Part shown: one piece after another, positions 9,423-17,917 of the stretch
How the letters are laid out: every line of letters starts with the position of its first letter
How positions within the stretch are numbered: position 1 is the stretch's first letter
Source of the DNA: CAYMEV01 sp964389675 [NCBI: uncultured Candidatus Sumerlaeota bacterium]
GTDB lineage: Bacteria; CAYMEV01
DNA length: 64,000 nt
Assembly (NCBI GenBank): GCA_964389675.1
Contig: CAYMEV010000018.1
Location: forward strand, 15,564-79,563
Direction: 5' to 3'
The notes under the pieces: model-generated
What the model saw: only the letters and a program-made list of their open reading frames with translations
Databases searched by the model: none
What the model was told of the DNA's origin: nothing
Made by a program: the position numbers and the translations under genes

Positions 9423-11453
9423 CTATATTGCCTGGGTTAATCTTACCCACTCGAATATCAGTGAACCCTGGTTGGTACCGGGCATGTATTTGGGCTTTAT
9501 TATGCTCAGCCTCTTGTCAAAGAAATACCTCTCATACATTCCGTCCTGAGTTGACTGATGGATAGTGAATATACCTCCCTCATAGTTGACTACTGAGCCA
9601 AGCAGTACCATCATGCCATGTACTGTCTTGTCCCAGTTGCCGTTATCGAACCCGATCTTTGTACCCTTGGAGTTGCCGACATTTGAATAATACACAATAT
9701 TTGCATATATCCCCCTGTCCCTGTCCTTCTCTACAGGATCTGAGACCTCAAGGCCTGTTGCAAATACAAAGGCATTCACCTCGAACCTGTCATTAAAATT
9801 ATTTGAAAAATTATAGTGCCTCGGTACAACGAAGGCGTTCCTGCATATTAGTCCGTTCATGGTGTGAAGGTTTGAAAGAAGGTCATTTGTATAGTCCTCA
9901 AGGTTCTCCGGGATGTCAATACCGGAATATGTAAGGTCCCCTGTTATAAAGATATCATATGAGGATGCTATGGTGAGTATTCCGAAAGTCTCGCCGCTCA
10001 GGCCCCTGAATATCTGGTCTTCTATGTAGGATTCCTCTATCTTTGCAATTCCGTCTCCCGGCTTTTTCCCGAAATCCTGTATTGCAACATACTCACCCGG
10101 TGACCTTTCAGCATAGCCTATATTGCCGTCAACATAGATTGCAAGCCCACCCTCTCCTATAGCGCCTGAATATTCATGGTGGTTTATATGGTTTGCGGGG
10201 ATGGCTTTGTTCTTGTAATAATCCCTTGTAATCTTTGTAATATTTCCGTCTGTATCCCTGAATATCTCTATGACCCATATAAGCAGTTCTGCTGAATTGC
10301 TTAAATTGGGCTGTTCAACAGTAAGGACGGTATTCCATACCTCATGCCCGTTTCCATCATGGCCTACAAAATCTCCTGACCTGAATGTAAGGGATGAATC
10401 GCCGTATATGAATATACCTGAATCCGGGTCATCCGGTATAAGTACCCTTTCCGCAGAATCGCTTGCAAATGGCGGTTTCGGGACTGCTGTATCCGGGTCT
10501 CCGTCATGGACAAGCGACATAAGGTCAGCGTTCAGTGTCGGGAAGGGTATATAGTCAGCATCAGTATCTATCTCCGTAGGTGTCCCGCCGAAACCTCCGT
10601 ATGTGACCCTGTTGTCAGCATCTGCACCTCCGCATAATCCGTACCAGTCTGCATTGGGGTTTTCCGGGTGGTCCCAGTCATAGGGGTAGAGCCCTGGCGT
10701 AAAATCCCAGTCAGCAATGCCTACGCCGTGGAATGAAAGGGGTGAAGGCACGGCATCCCTGTAAACTGAGAGTATTGATGCATTTCCGAGGTCACCCCAG
10801 TCATTGAATACAGGGTCTTCCGGGTTCAGTACCGACTGTGTGCCGTCAGCGGTCGTCGATACTGAGTCATTGCAGTGCACCCTCCCGTAAAACCTTGTGG
10901 TTGGGATTGGATTTCCCGGCACCTGGCTTACCCAGAAAGCATTGCTGTTGAAATCATGCAGAAAGTATGCAAACTCTATCTCAGGCGCAACCCTTACCCT
11001 TATCCTTATCCTGGATTCATTGACGGGGTTATTGTCATCAAGGAGATAGCCCCCAACAACAACCTCGAAATCCTGGGGCAGGTCTCCTGCAACGCCCCCT
11101 ATCCTCTCAGCTGAAAGTACCCTGAATATGCCTGCGGTATAGGTGCCTTCTGATGACTGGTAATTGAGAGTGTAATCATTCTGAAGGACAGCGGGGAAGT
11201 TTGGGAGCACATCCCCGAGGTCGCCCGTGGATGTCACCCATTCAGGCGGGTCTGTAAGCCTCTCGAAAAATGACAGGACCATATTGACCCCTGTCATTGC
11301 ATGTATATAGCTGACATTGCTGTCCTGGAAGGTGGTGCTTCTCTGAATCCCGGTATATGAACTGACTATGATCCCGATTGAAAGTACCAGCATGAGTACA
11401 AGGACCAGGAGCACAGTGATCAGTGCAAAACCCTTTTTCTTATCACTATACAT
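9423..11453 (-). CDS. Large PilX/GspK-like minor pilin, cassette A
   Basis: A 676-residue protein with a prepilin-type N-terminus: DKKKG then FALITVLLVLVLMLVLSIGII, a 20-plus residue hydrophobic helix. Position +5 is Thr, not Glu. Known: GspK-type tip pseudopilins lack Glu5, and PilX/GspK are larger than other minor pilins, although this one is more than twice the usual size. The extra mass is an extracellular region with GIFIYGDSSLTF, GLAIYVDGNIGYAE and FRGLSGETFGILTIASSYDIFITGDL, all shared in order with the protein at 14183-16291. These look like successive strands of a repetitive beta structure (inference). AGGAGG ribosome-binding site; transcribed behind the PilV-like gene with a 33 bp gap. 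Confidence 0.82.
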   Translation of the reverse strand: MYSDKKKGFALITVLLVLVLMLVLSIGIIVSSYTGIQRSTTFQDSNVSYIHAMTGVNMVLSFFERLTDPPEWVTSTGDLGDVLPNFPAVLQNDYTLNYQSSEGTYTAGIFRVLSAERIGGVAGDLPQDFEVVVGGYLLDDNNPVNESRIRIRVRVAPEIEFAYFLHDFNSNAFWVSQVPGNPIPTTRFYGRVHCNDSVSTTADGTQSVLNPEDPVFNDWGDLGNASILSVYRDAVPSPLSFHGVGIADWDFTPGLYPYDWDHPENPNADWYGLCGGADADNRVTYGGFGGTPTEIDTDADYIPFPTLNADLMSLVHDGDPDTAVPKPPFASDSAERVLIPDDPDSGIFIYGDSSLTFRSGDFVGHDGNGHEVWNTVLTVEQPNLSNSAELLIWVIEIFRDTDGNITKITRDYYKNKAIPANHINHHEYSGAIGEGGLAIYVDGNIGYAERSPGEYVAIQDFGKKPGDGIAKIEESYIEDQIFRGLSGETFGILTIASSYDIFITGDLTYSGIDIPENLEDYTNDLLSNLHTMNGLICRNAFVVPRHYNFSNNFNDRFEVNAFVFATGLEVSDPVEKDRDRGIYANIVYYSNVGNSKGTKIGFDNGNWDKTVHGMMVLLGSVVNYEGGIFTIHQSTQDGMYERYFFDKRLSIIKPKYMPGTNQGSLIFEWVRLTQAI

Positions 11454-11486
11454 AAAATTAACCTCCTGTATCAGTTAATAGTTATA

Positions 11487-11978
11487 TTAATAAACCCTCT
11501 TATTTACAAAGATTATGCTTGATGTTGTAAATTCGCGGGACCTTCCCCGCGAGTCATTCCACCTTATTGTCACCCTCAGGATATGCCTTGATGTAAAATC
11601 GGCATCAGAGGCCAGCATACGCACATCTATGGCCCTCTCATATCCTATATACCTCTCGATCAGAGTGCTGTCATCGAGAAGTACATACATCTGGGTATTG
11701 GGGACTATGGCCCTTCCATGGGCATTTGTATCCTTGATAGGCATGAAGCCCCTTAATATGGCATTTGTAAGGATAGCTGCCTGGACATTGTTAACCGGCT
11801 GATTGAAATACTCCACTGTTGATGCTGCAAGTTCAGTAGCTATGAGCACATCCTGTGATGTCTGGACATTCTGAAGGGACAGCGGAAAAAGAGTTATAAC
11901 TGCAATAACACCTATGGAGAAGACCAGAATAGCAACAAGAACCTCCACAAGTGTCAGGGCATTCTTTTTTGATCTCAT
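11487..11978 (-). CDS. PilV/GspI-like minor pilin, cassette A
   Basis: A 163-residue prepilin with MRSKKNA, then LTLVEVLVAILVFSIGVIAVITLFPLS. It has Glu at +5 and the typical GspI/PilV pattern in which the helix is followed by LSLQNVQTSQD. The residue before the helix is Ala in place of Gly, and +1 is Leu rather than Phe. The AGGGAG ribosome-binding site and the promoter at 12031-12058 support this start. It is the first gene of the minus-strand half of cassette A and has the same length as its counterpart at 16331-16822. Expected to assemble with the PilW- and PilX-like partners as a pilus or pseudopilus tip complex. Confidence 0.85.
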   Translation of the reverse strand: MRSKKNALTLVEVLVAILVFSIGVIAVITLFPLSLQNVQTSQDVLIATELAASTVEYFNQPVNNVQAAILTNAILRGFMPIKDTNAHGRAIVPNTQMYVLLDDSTLIERYIGYERAIDVRMLASDADFTSRHILRVTIRWNDSRGRSREFTTSSIIFVNKRVY

Positions 11979-12030
11979 TTAATTTCTCCCTGTAAAAGTA
12001 AAATTTTAATAAACAATCCTCTGATAATAA

Positions 12031-12058
12031 AATATATATCAAATCTTATCAATGTCAA
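12031..12058 (-). promoter_or_regulatory. Sigma-70-type promoter for the cassette A PilV-PilX genes
   Basis: Minus strand TTGACA (12053-12058), 16-base spacer, TATATT (12031-12036). It lies in the 304-base divergent gap 11979-12282, which otherwise holds only the promoter at 12219-12247 and AT-rich sequence with no gene that I can see. Confidence 0.65.
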
Positions 12059-12218
12059 TATTAACCTGTATATAATTATCAGGATAATTTTATCTGAGGC
12101 CTTAAATCCTTCATGTTCGGTATTTTAATCATAATACCTGTGCAGGGGAACTTAATACCCTGTCATGTGTTTTCCTTGAAAAATAAGATATTTTTATGCA
12201 ATAAACCTGCAAAATAGT

Positions 12219-12247
12219 TTGAATTATTTATTTGAGCACTGTATATT
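12219..12247 (+). promoter_or_regulatory. Sigma-70-type promoter for the second PilW-like gene
   Basis: TTGAAT (12219-12224), 17-base spacer, TATATT (12242-12247). Predicted start near 12254, giving a leader of about 30 bases to ATG 12283. An in-frame start at 12232 would fall inside the promoter. Confidence 0.7.
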
Positions 12248-12282
12248 TATCTATGGAAATAAAAAAACCAGGAGCAAAAAAA

Positions 12283-13404
12283 ATGAAGTTTAATAAAGAA
12301 TCGGGCTTCAGCCTGATAGAACTGCTTATTTCAATTATCCTGTTCGGCTTTATATCGGCAGGGGTCATGATAGCAATGAGGACATCATTCAGGACCACAA
12401 CAGTGTCACGGAACCTGGATGAGATCGGCATCAATGTCAGCCAGGCCCTTTCCATTATGAAACACGATATACAGGAAGCAGGCAGATACGTTTCACAGGG
12501 CATAGTGATCCCCAATAACCCTGTAAATACCAGTATACTATACGGCTTTGACAGGAATGCATGCCATGACGACCTTTCAGCACCAATAAACATATCCACG
12601 CTATCAGGCACCCCTCTGGGACAGATACCTGAAGACACGGATGTCATAGCATTTGTTACAATGGCCCCTCCTGACCAGCTCGGGCTCATAGGCTGTGACC
12701 CTTCCGGCCCTCCGGCAGGCCCCCAGCCAGTTTCTGTCAACTATATAGCAGGCGCTAATGTAATTGAGGTGGATGACGGGTCGGATTTTGCATGCTATAT
12801 GGCAAATACTGCACAAAGGCCTGTTTTTGCAATCCTTTTTACAAGCATATCAAACAATATCTTAAGCGAGATGTTCACCATTGAAAATATCAATGCAAAT
12901 ACACTGGAAATAGCAAATGATACATTCTCAAACGGCACATTAAGCAGGGAATACCTTACAAATTCAGCGGTATACCTTATCGGGGCCAATCCTAATGCCT
13001 GCAAGATCGAGTATTTTATCCTGGAGAGCAATCAGCCCAATCCAAAGGACCCCAATACACCGCTGAGGCACCTTGCAAAGAGGATAAACAACAGGGAGGT
13101 CTATATTGTCTCAGATAATATAACCAACCTGCAGGCTGAATATGTAATGTATGACGGAAGCAGGATACAGGATATAGCGTCAGAGCCCCTTAGCAACAGT
13201 AATTTCCCTGTTGTCGTTGAGATAATGCTCTCTGTCAGGTCAGATGATATGGTCAGGGGAAATGAGGATTCACCGGCAGATATTGATCCTGTAACACTGA
13301 CAGACAGGGCAAGGTATATCGAGGAAACTCACCATACCATAATAACCGTAAAGGGAATGACATATAAGCCTACAAACGAGGTTGCAACTCCGTATTATCC
13401 ATAG
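12283..13404 (+). CDS. PilW/GspJ-like minor pilin, cassette B
   Basis: A 373-residue prepilin. MKFNKESG is followed by FSLIELLISIILFGFISAGVM: canonical Gly at -1, Phe at +1 and Glu at +5 for PilD-type processing and N-methylation. The start is ATG 12283, preceded by AGGAG with an eight-base spacer. It is a paralogue of the 8240-9343 product: shared GLIGCDP, RPxxAI, LSE(I/M)F, IEYFILES, DPNTPLR, NNRE, SDNIT and DPVTxTDRARY occur in the same order. Lone Cys pairs (e.g. GCDP, FACY) are conserved between the two and could form disulfides outside the membrane. It is convergent with the minus-strand half of cassette B. Confidence 0.87.
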   Translation: MKFNKESGFSLIELLISIILFGFISAGVMIAMRTSFRTTTVSRNLDEIGINVSQALSIMKHDIQEAGRYVSQGIVIPNNPVNTSILYGFDRNACHDDLSAPINISTLSGTPLGQIPEDTDVIAFVTMAPPDQLGLIGCDPSGPPAGPQPVSVNYIAGANVIEVDDGSDFACYMANTAQRPVFAILFTSISNNILSEMFTIENINANTLEIANDTFSNGTLSREYLTNSAVYLIGANPNACKIEYFILESNQPNPKDPNTPLRHLAKRINNREVYIVSDNITNLQAEYVMYDGSRIQDIASEPLSNSNFPVVVEIMLSVRSDDMVRGNEDSPADIDPVTLTDRARYIEETHHTIITVKGMTYKPTNEVATPYYP

Positions 13405-13443
13405 CCCTGTATTTTTTGCTGTTTTGTGAATTAGTTTGAAATT

Positions 13444-14175
13444 TTATAAGAGCCTGTCCCTTTCGGTATAGGTGTCATCCCTCTTGACAGCCGGCCTTCT
13501 TGCAGGCCTTCTTCCCCTGGCAGGCTGTTTTTTTGTTTCCTTTACAGGTTTTGAGGTTGCTTTTTTTATCATATAGGCACAGAAACCTATGATGATAAGA
13601 AATAGCAATATCTGTATGCCTATCGGCAGGGGCCCTCCCCTTTCCTTCAGCATTATGACTGCAGGGCTTGCAGGCAGGCCGAATGAGGATTCCCGCCCTA
13701 CAAGGTTCATGGCCTTAATGTAGAAGCGGATCTCTTTCCCGAGGTAGTATTTTGGTACTGAGACTGTAAAACTCTGCTCATAGATCCTTCTTTCCCCTGA
13801 CATTATCTCCCTGCGGAGCGACTGGTCCTCTGCACTGCTTATAATATCATAGGTACTGCCGTCAGGAGTCTGGATATAGAAAAAGCAGTTTGTAAGAAAT
13901 GGCGAGATGGTTGTAATTATGATCCCTGGCGGTTCTCCGGAAGGATCGTAGCTGTCAGGATAATCAACGGTAATGTCTATTTTCAGGGGGTCAACATAGG
14001 CTTTATCTATCTTTTCTTCTTCTTCACCATCATCATAAAAGCTTGTCCAGTCATCATCATTGGTATCATCTGCGGTTACGACAGCGCCTTCATCATCAGT
14101 GATGACGCCTGAGCATAAAAAAAGCGGGAATAGCAGTATAACTGCTATTCCCATCCATATTGCCACTGGTCTCAT
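13444..14175 (-). CDS. Membrane-anchored protein of unknown function unique to cassette B
   Basis: A 243-residue protein I do not recognise. It has a signal peptide or first helix (residues 3-22), a short Asp/Glu-rich stretch (about 25-60), and an extracytoplasmic domain (about 65-180) of alternating strands (ITVDYPDSYDPSG, FYIQTPDGSTYDI, VSVPKYYLGKEIRFYIKAM) that could be an Ig or fibronectin type III fold. A second helix follows (about 188-208), then a very basic cytoplasmic tail (KKQPARGRRPARRPAVKR). It starts seven bases after the stop of the large PilX-like gene, so it is the third gene of that transcript. Cassette A has no equivalent. A role in anchoring or regulating the pilin tip complex is only a guess. 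Confidence 0.7.
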   Translation of the reverse strand: MRPVAIWMGIAVILLFPLFLCSGVITDDEGAVVTADDTNDDDWTSFYDDGEEEEKIDKAYVDPLKIDITVDYPDSYDPSGEPPGIIITTISPFLTNCFFYIQTPDGSTYDIISSAEDQSLRREIMSGERRIYEQSFTVSVPKYYLGKEIRFYIKAMNLVGRESSFGLPASPAVIMLKERGGPLPIGIQILLFLIIIGFCAYMIKKATSKPVKETKKQPARGRRPARRPAVKRDDTYTERDRLL

Positions 14176-14182
14176 AAAAAAA

Positions 14183-16291
14183 TCAATTCACCTTGGATAA
14201 TTCAAATATTCTTGCCCTGAGCCCTGCCTGGGGATAAAAAGGAGGCGTCATGATCCTGAACCTCAGGTCATAATACCAGCTGTGGGTCATACCCTGAAGG
14301 TATGTAGAACTCATTGTCCCGAAGGCTGTCCTGTTGTTTGCAGCATAGGAACCCCTTAAAAAGAACCTGCCCTTCTGGTTGGTCCCGTCAATAGGGTCAG
14401 GGTTGTTTATTGAAGTAGGCAGGTTTGAAGACGGTGTGCCGAAGTTCTTGAAATATATCATATTTCCCATGGAACCGTGTGTCCTGTTGCTGGAACCGCC
14501 TGACTGGGAAAGCCCGGTGCATATGATCCCGGCATCTACATAGAAGGGCGTGTCAAAATTCCTTGTAGATCCGTCCTCCGGATCATAGAAGAATGGGAAT
14601 ATTGCCACATTCCTTGCGACAATACCGTTCACATAGCTTATCTGAGAATAGTCATAGGGTGTAAAATCAGGGCTCAATGGTATCTGATAGTCCTTGAATA
14701 CAAAATTGTCTGTTATTACTACATCCATGGATGTATATATGGTCATCCTGCCGTAAGTCTCGCCTGAAAGCCCCCTTATGCTCCTGTCTATTGCCCAGTC
14801 ACGCTTATCATGCTCTGAGGAAAGAGTGATACCCTGCCCCTTTTGAGACAGCCAGAACTTATCCGTATTTCCATTGTCAACCCAGCCGATATTACCGTCA
14901 ACATAGATGCCGAGGCCCTCGTCATTGAACGGCCCTTCATAAATATCCTCCATCTGGCCTGAACCGCGGAAGACAGGGACCTGCTCTACATTGGAGATCT
15001 CATTGTTATGGTCATATGTGAGCCGGTAAAATCTCCTTGTCATCCTCTCTATATCCCCGCTTTCATTCCTCTCTATATCTATGGTCCATCGGAAGAGAAG
15101 GTTTCTAGCGCCTATTGCCGCCTGGTATGGAGGCTGTTCAATAGTGATGTGGTTGTTGTAGACCCTGTTTCCGTTAGGGTCTATGAGCCCCGAGTCAAGG
15201 GCCTCAAAGTCCATGGATACATCGCCGTAGATGAATATTCCCCCTTCAGGCCTGGAAGCGTCAGGAATAACAACGCATTCAGGATTGTGGTCCGGAGCCG
15301 GCTGATAGCCTCCGTTCGGGTTCTGTGGAGGATTTGATTCAGGGTCCCCGTTCCATATCTGGTTCCTTATTGCTTCTGTATCATCCCTTGTGGGGAATTC
15401 TACGTATTCAGGATTGTTGTTTATCTGGTTCCATCCCCCGTATGTCGTCCTGAGGTCTTCATCAGCCCAGCCTGCCACGCCGAACCATCCCTCATTTACA
15501 TTGCCAGAAGAGCCCCAGAGATACTGCCTGTATTCTTCGTCATAATCCCATCGGGCAAGCGGGCTTGAACCCCACCTGAAGGTATTGTTGAAACTTCCGC
15601 CTGCAACAACGCTCAGATTCGGCGTCCTTCCGTAATCCCAGGATACGAAGATCGGGTCTTCAGGGTCAAAATACCACCCTGATGTATTGTAAAGGTTGGT
15701 GGTCTCATTGAAATGGACAGGCCCGTGAAGCCTTGTCCCTCTTCCAACCCTGTCATTTGTTCCTATCCACCATATATCCTTGGGATGAGTGTTTAAGAAA
15801 TAGACCCACCTTGTGAATGTATCTGCCTCTACCCTGAGGCGCATTCTCATCAGCACCTCGTTTGACATGCCTCCCTGTGGTCCTGCTGACCTTCCTGCTA
15901 TCATTACCTCGAAATCCTGCGGGACAACATTGGGGCCGTGACTGCCTTCAAGGCGCTCGATCGATAGAACCTCAAACTCGCCTATGACTGCAGGATTGCC
16001 ATCTGTACCAGTAACAGATATCGGGTATGGAGACTGCAGCTCTGCAGGAAGGTTCTCAAATTCCTCTCCCGCAGGCCACGGCGGAGTCCTGCTTATTGTC
16101 TGGAAGAAGGCTGATACCATGTTCGCCCCGGTAAGGGCATTGACATAAGCTATTCCTGTATCCGTATGGCTCGAAGTCCTTTGTATTCCTGTTGAAGAAA
16201 GATAAAGTATTCCAACTGACATTACTGCAAAGAGCAGAAGTACCATAAGTACAGTAACCAGCATAAAGCCTTTTTTATAACGACTAACCAT
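14183..16291 (-). CDS. Large PilX/GspK-like minor pilin, cassette B
   Basis: A 702-residue prepilin-like protein: MVSRYKKG, then FMLVTVLMVLLLFAVMSVGI. As in its paralogue, the Glu at +5 is absent (Thr). The long extracellular region repeats the landmarks of the 9423-11453 product in order: TGIQRT, ALTGANMV..FF, FYGRVH/LHGPVHFN, GGIFIYGDVSMDF, GLGIYVDGNIGW and IRGLSGETYGRMTIYTSMDVVITDNF. The two are clear paralogues but well diverged. A G-rich ribosome-binding site (GGGGG) precedes the ATG. By analogy with GspK it would cap the tip of a pilus or pseudopilus; the unusually large ectodomain could carry an adhesive or cargo role, which is inference only. Confidence 0.82.
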   Translation of the reverse strand: MVSRYKKGFMLVTVLMVLLLFAVMSVGILYLSSTGIQRTSSHTDTGIAYVNALTGANMVSAFFQTISRTPPWPAGEEFENLPAELQSPYPISVTGTDGNPAVIGEFEVLSIERLEGSHGPNVVPQDFEVMIAGRSAGPQGGMSNEVLMRMRLRVEADTFTRWVYFLNTHPKDIWWIGTNDRVGRGTRLHGPVHFNETTNLYNTSGWYFDPEDPIFVSWDYGRTPNLSVVAGGSFNNTFRWGSSPLARWDYDEEYRQYLWGSSGNVNEGWFGVAGWADEDLRTTYGGWNQINNNPEYVEFPTRDDTEAIRNQIWNGDPESNPPQNPNGGYQPAPDHNPECVVIPDASRPEGGIFIYGDVSMDFEALDSGLIDPNGNRVYNNHITIEQPPYQAAIGARNLLFRWTIDIERNESGDIERMTRRFYRLTYDHNNEISNVEQVPVFRGSGQMEDIYEGPFNDEGLGIYVDGNIGWVDNGNTDKFWLSQKGQGITLSSEHDKRDWAIDRSIRGLSGETYGRMTIYTSMDVVITDNFVFKDYQIPLSPDFTPYDYSQISYVNGIVARNVAIFPFFYDPEDGSTRNFDTPFYVDAGIICTGLSQSGGSSNRTHGSMGNMIYFKNFGTPSSNLPTSINNPDPIDGTNQKGRFFLRGSYAANNRTAFGTMSSTYLQGMTHSWYYDLRFRIMTPPFYPQAGLRARIFELSKVN

Positions 16292-16330
16292 AAATAAAAT
16301 AACCCCCTATGGTTTTTGGATATGGTATAA

Positions 16331-16822
16331 CTATACCCCGAGGTATACAGATTTATTCAGGTCAATAACCGCCGGCATGGACATTGTCCTCTGCCTGCCT
16401 GTGGTATCAGTCCACCTGACGGTAACCACGACCCTGACCCTCGGGCCATATTCCGGGTCTTCAGGCATACGGTTCACCAGTATCTGCCTTTCAAAGTTCT
16501 GATAACGGGGTATAAGGGGATTTCCGGGATCATCATATCCTGCAACATTGGGCACTACATGGTTTGCAAGCTCTCGTATGGGCTGGAAGGTATTCATTAT
16601 GGCATTACTTGCGAGGGCTGTCTGCACAGGGTTGGACGGCTGATTTAAGAGCTCTATCGTGCCTGTAAGTATCTCTGAGGCTATGAGAAGATCCTGAGAT
16701 GTCTCAACATTCTTGACTGAAAGGGGAAATATATTCGATATTGCCAGTATGCCTATGGTAAACAGCAAAAGGGCTATCAGAACTTCAACAAGCCCGAAGC
16801 CTCCTGTTTTATTCCGTTTCAT
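16331..16822 (-). CDS. PilV/GspI-like minor pilin, cassette B
   Basis: A 163-residue prepilin: MKRNKTGG, then FGLVEVLIALLLFTIGILAISNIFPLS, with Gly at -1, Phe at +1 and Glu at +5. The segment after the helix, LSVKNVETSQDLLIASE, matches LSLQNVQTSQDVLIATE of the cassette A protein, so they are paralogues of identical length. I chose ATG 16822 because AAGGAGA stands eight bases before it. The upstream in-frame ATG at 16855 coincides with the predicted transcript start and would have no leader. It is first in the transcript V-X-13444 gene. Confidence 0.87.
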   Translation of the reverse strand: MKRNKTGGFGLVEVLIALLLFTIGILAISNIFPLSVKNVETSQDLLIASEILTGTIELLNQPSNPVQTALASNAIMNTFQPIRELANHVVPNVAGYDDPGNPLIPRYQNFERQILVNRMPEDPEYGPRVRVVVTVRWTDTTGRQRTMSMPAVIDLNKSVYLGV

Positions 16823-16860
16823 ATACCATTCTCCTTTCATATAGAACATCTCCATTTAAA

Positions 16861-16889
16861 AATATACTCATTGTTTTTTTCATAGTCAA
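16861..16889 (-). promoter_or_regulatory. Sigma-70-type promoter for the cassette B minus-strand genes
   Basis: Minus strand TTGACT (16884-16889), 17-base spacer, TATATT (16861-16866), predicted start near 16854. It serves the PilV-like, PilX-like and 13444-14175 genes. Confidence 0.75.
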
Positions 16890-16959
16890 TACTTAATTAA
16901 AAATTTATTGAAAAAATTCTCTGAAATGATAGAATTTATATAAATAAGGATAAAAATAT

Positions 16960-17817
16960 ATGAACCTTAAGATCCTGCACCTCTCAGACAGCCATATTTT
17001 CTCATTATCAGGCAATATGAACGACATCATGAACACTGAGAAAAACATCATGAAGCCATACTATAATATCTCAAAACGTGTAAGGATCTTCCTCACGAAG
17101 AAGGAGAAGAACCATAATCTCTTTACTCTGCAGGATGCTCTCAAAGGGCAGGATTACCATCATCTTATCTTTACCGGGGACCTTACCCAGACAAGCAATT
17201 TTGACGAATTCATAATAGGAAGGAACGCTCTATATTCACTGAGGGAAACCCTGAACTCAAGGTTCAGCATAATCCCCGGGAACCATGATAATCTTCCCAA
17301 TAAAGACAGGATAAATTTTTACAGCTTTTTCAATGTCCCTCAGAAGAATTATATCCAGGTTTTCAGGGAATCAGGCTACTGCATTATAGGATTTGATTCG
17401 ACATCCTTCCTCTACGGGCTTAAGAATCCCCTGTCTGCCATAGAATATGTCACCCTTTCAGCAAAGGGGGAAGTGACCAAAAATCAGCTCAAATGGCTCA
17501 GGGCAACTCTTCAGAATCCTCAATTAAAAAACCTGTACAAGATAATATTGCTCCACCACCATCCGATCACACATAATAATGACAGTTTTATCAGAAACCT
17601 GGCTCTTCCGAGAATAAGAAACTCTAGAAGCTTTCTTTCATTCCTCCGGGAAATGGGGGTCAACCTTGTGCTCTATGGCCATAAGCATCCCAGGACTTCA
17701 TGCTACAGGAAGATCGACGGCATACACTTCGTTTTGGCCCCGAGCATTAGGGATGGCCTGTACAACTCTATCGAACTCAAGGGAAGCGATATAGATATCA
17801 GGACCTGTTCTGTTTAG
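16960..17817 (+). CDS. Metallophosphoesterase (calcineurin-like, CpdA-type)
   Basis: A 285-residue soluble phosphoesterase with the full dimetal motif set in order: LSDSHIF (D10, H12), FTGDLTQ, IPGNHDN, LLHHHP and LYGHKH. Known: this family includes cyclic-nucleotide phosphodiesterases (CpdA), UDP-diacylglucosamine hydrolases and nucleases. The spacing and short C-terminus fit the CpdA-like group, but the substrate cannot be assigned. It stands alone on the plus strand, divergent from the pilin genes, and is followed by a homopolymeric G tract and a long hairpin before the convergent TPR gene. Confidence 0.85.
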   Translation: MNLKILHLSDSHIFSLSGNMNDIMNTEKNIMKPYYNISKRVRIFLTKKEKNHNLFTLQDALKGQDYHHLIFTGDLTQTSNFDEFIIGRNALYSLRETLNSRFSIIPGNHDNLPNKDRINFYSFFNVPQKNYIQVFRESGYCIIGFDSTSFLYGLKNPLSAIEYVTLSAKGEVTKNQLKWLRATLQNPQLKNLYKIILLHHHPITHNNDSFIRNLALPRIRNSRSFLSFLREMGVNLVLYGHKHPRTSCYRKIDGIHFVLAPSIRDGLYNSIELKGSDIDIRTCSV

Positions 17818-17834
17818 GAAATATTTTTTTAAAC

Positions 17835-17848
17835 GGGGGGGGGGGGGG
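17835..17848. repeat. Homopolymeric G tract of 14
   Basis: Fourteen consecutive G in an otherwise AT-rich intergenic stretch, 17 bases after the stop of the phosphoesterase gene and abutting a hairpin. Such tracts slip during replication and are also common sites of sequencing or assembly error. Confidence 0.95.
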
Positions 17849-17882
17849 ATTCAGGCCGGGGATTATTAACCGGCCTGAATCC
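17847..17882. terminator. Long perfect hairpin between convergent genes
   Basis: A 13-bp perfect stem (17847-17859 with 17870-17882, core CAGGCCGG/CCGGCCTG) and a 10-base loop. No proper T-run follows on either strand (CCTTTAA on the right), so it is not a textbook intrinsic terminator. It may still stop or protect the ends of both convergent transcripts. Confidence 0.6.
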
Positions 17883-17917
17883 TTTAATAAGTATCTGCTT
17901 TATATTTTATATTTTGC

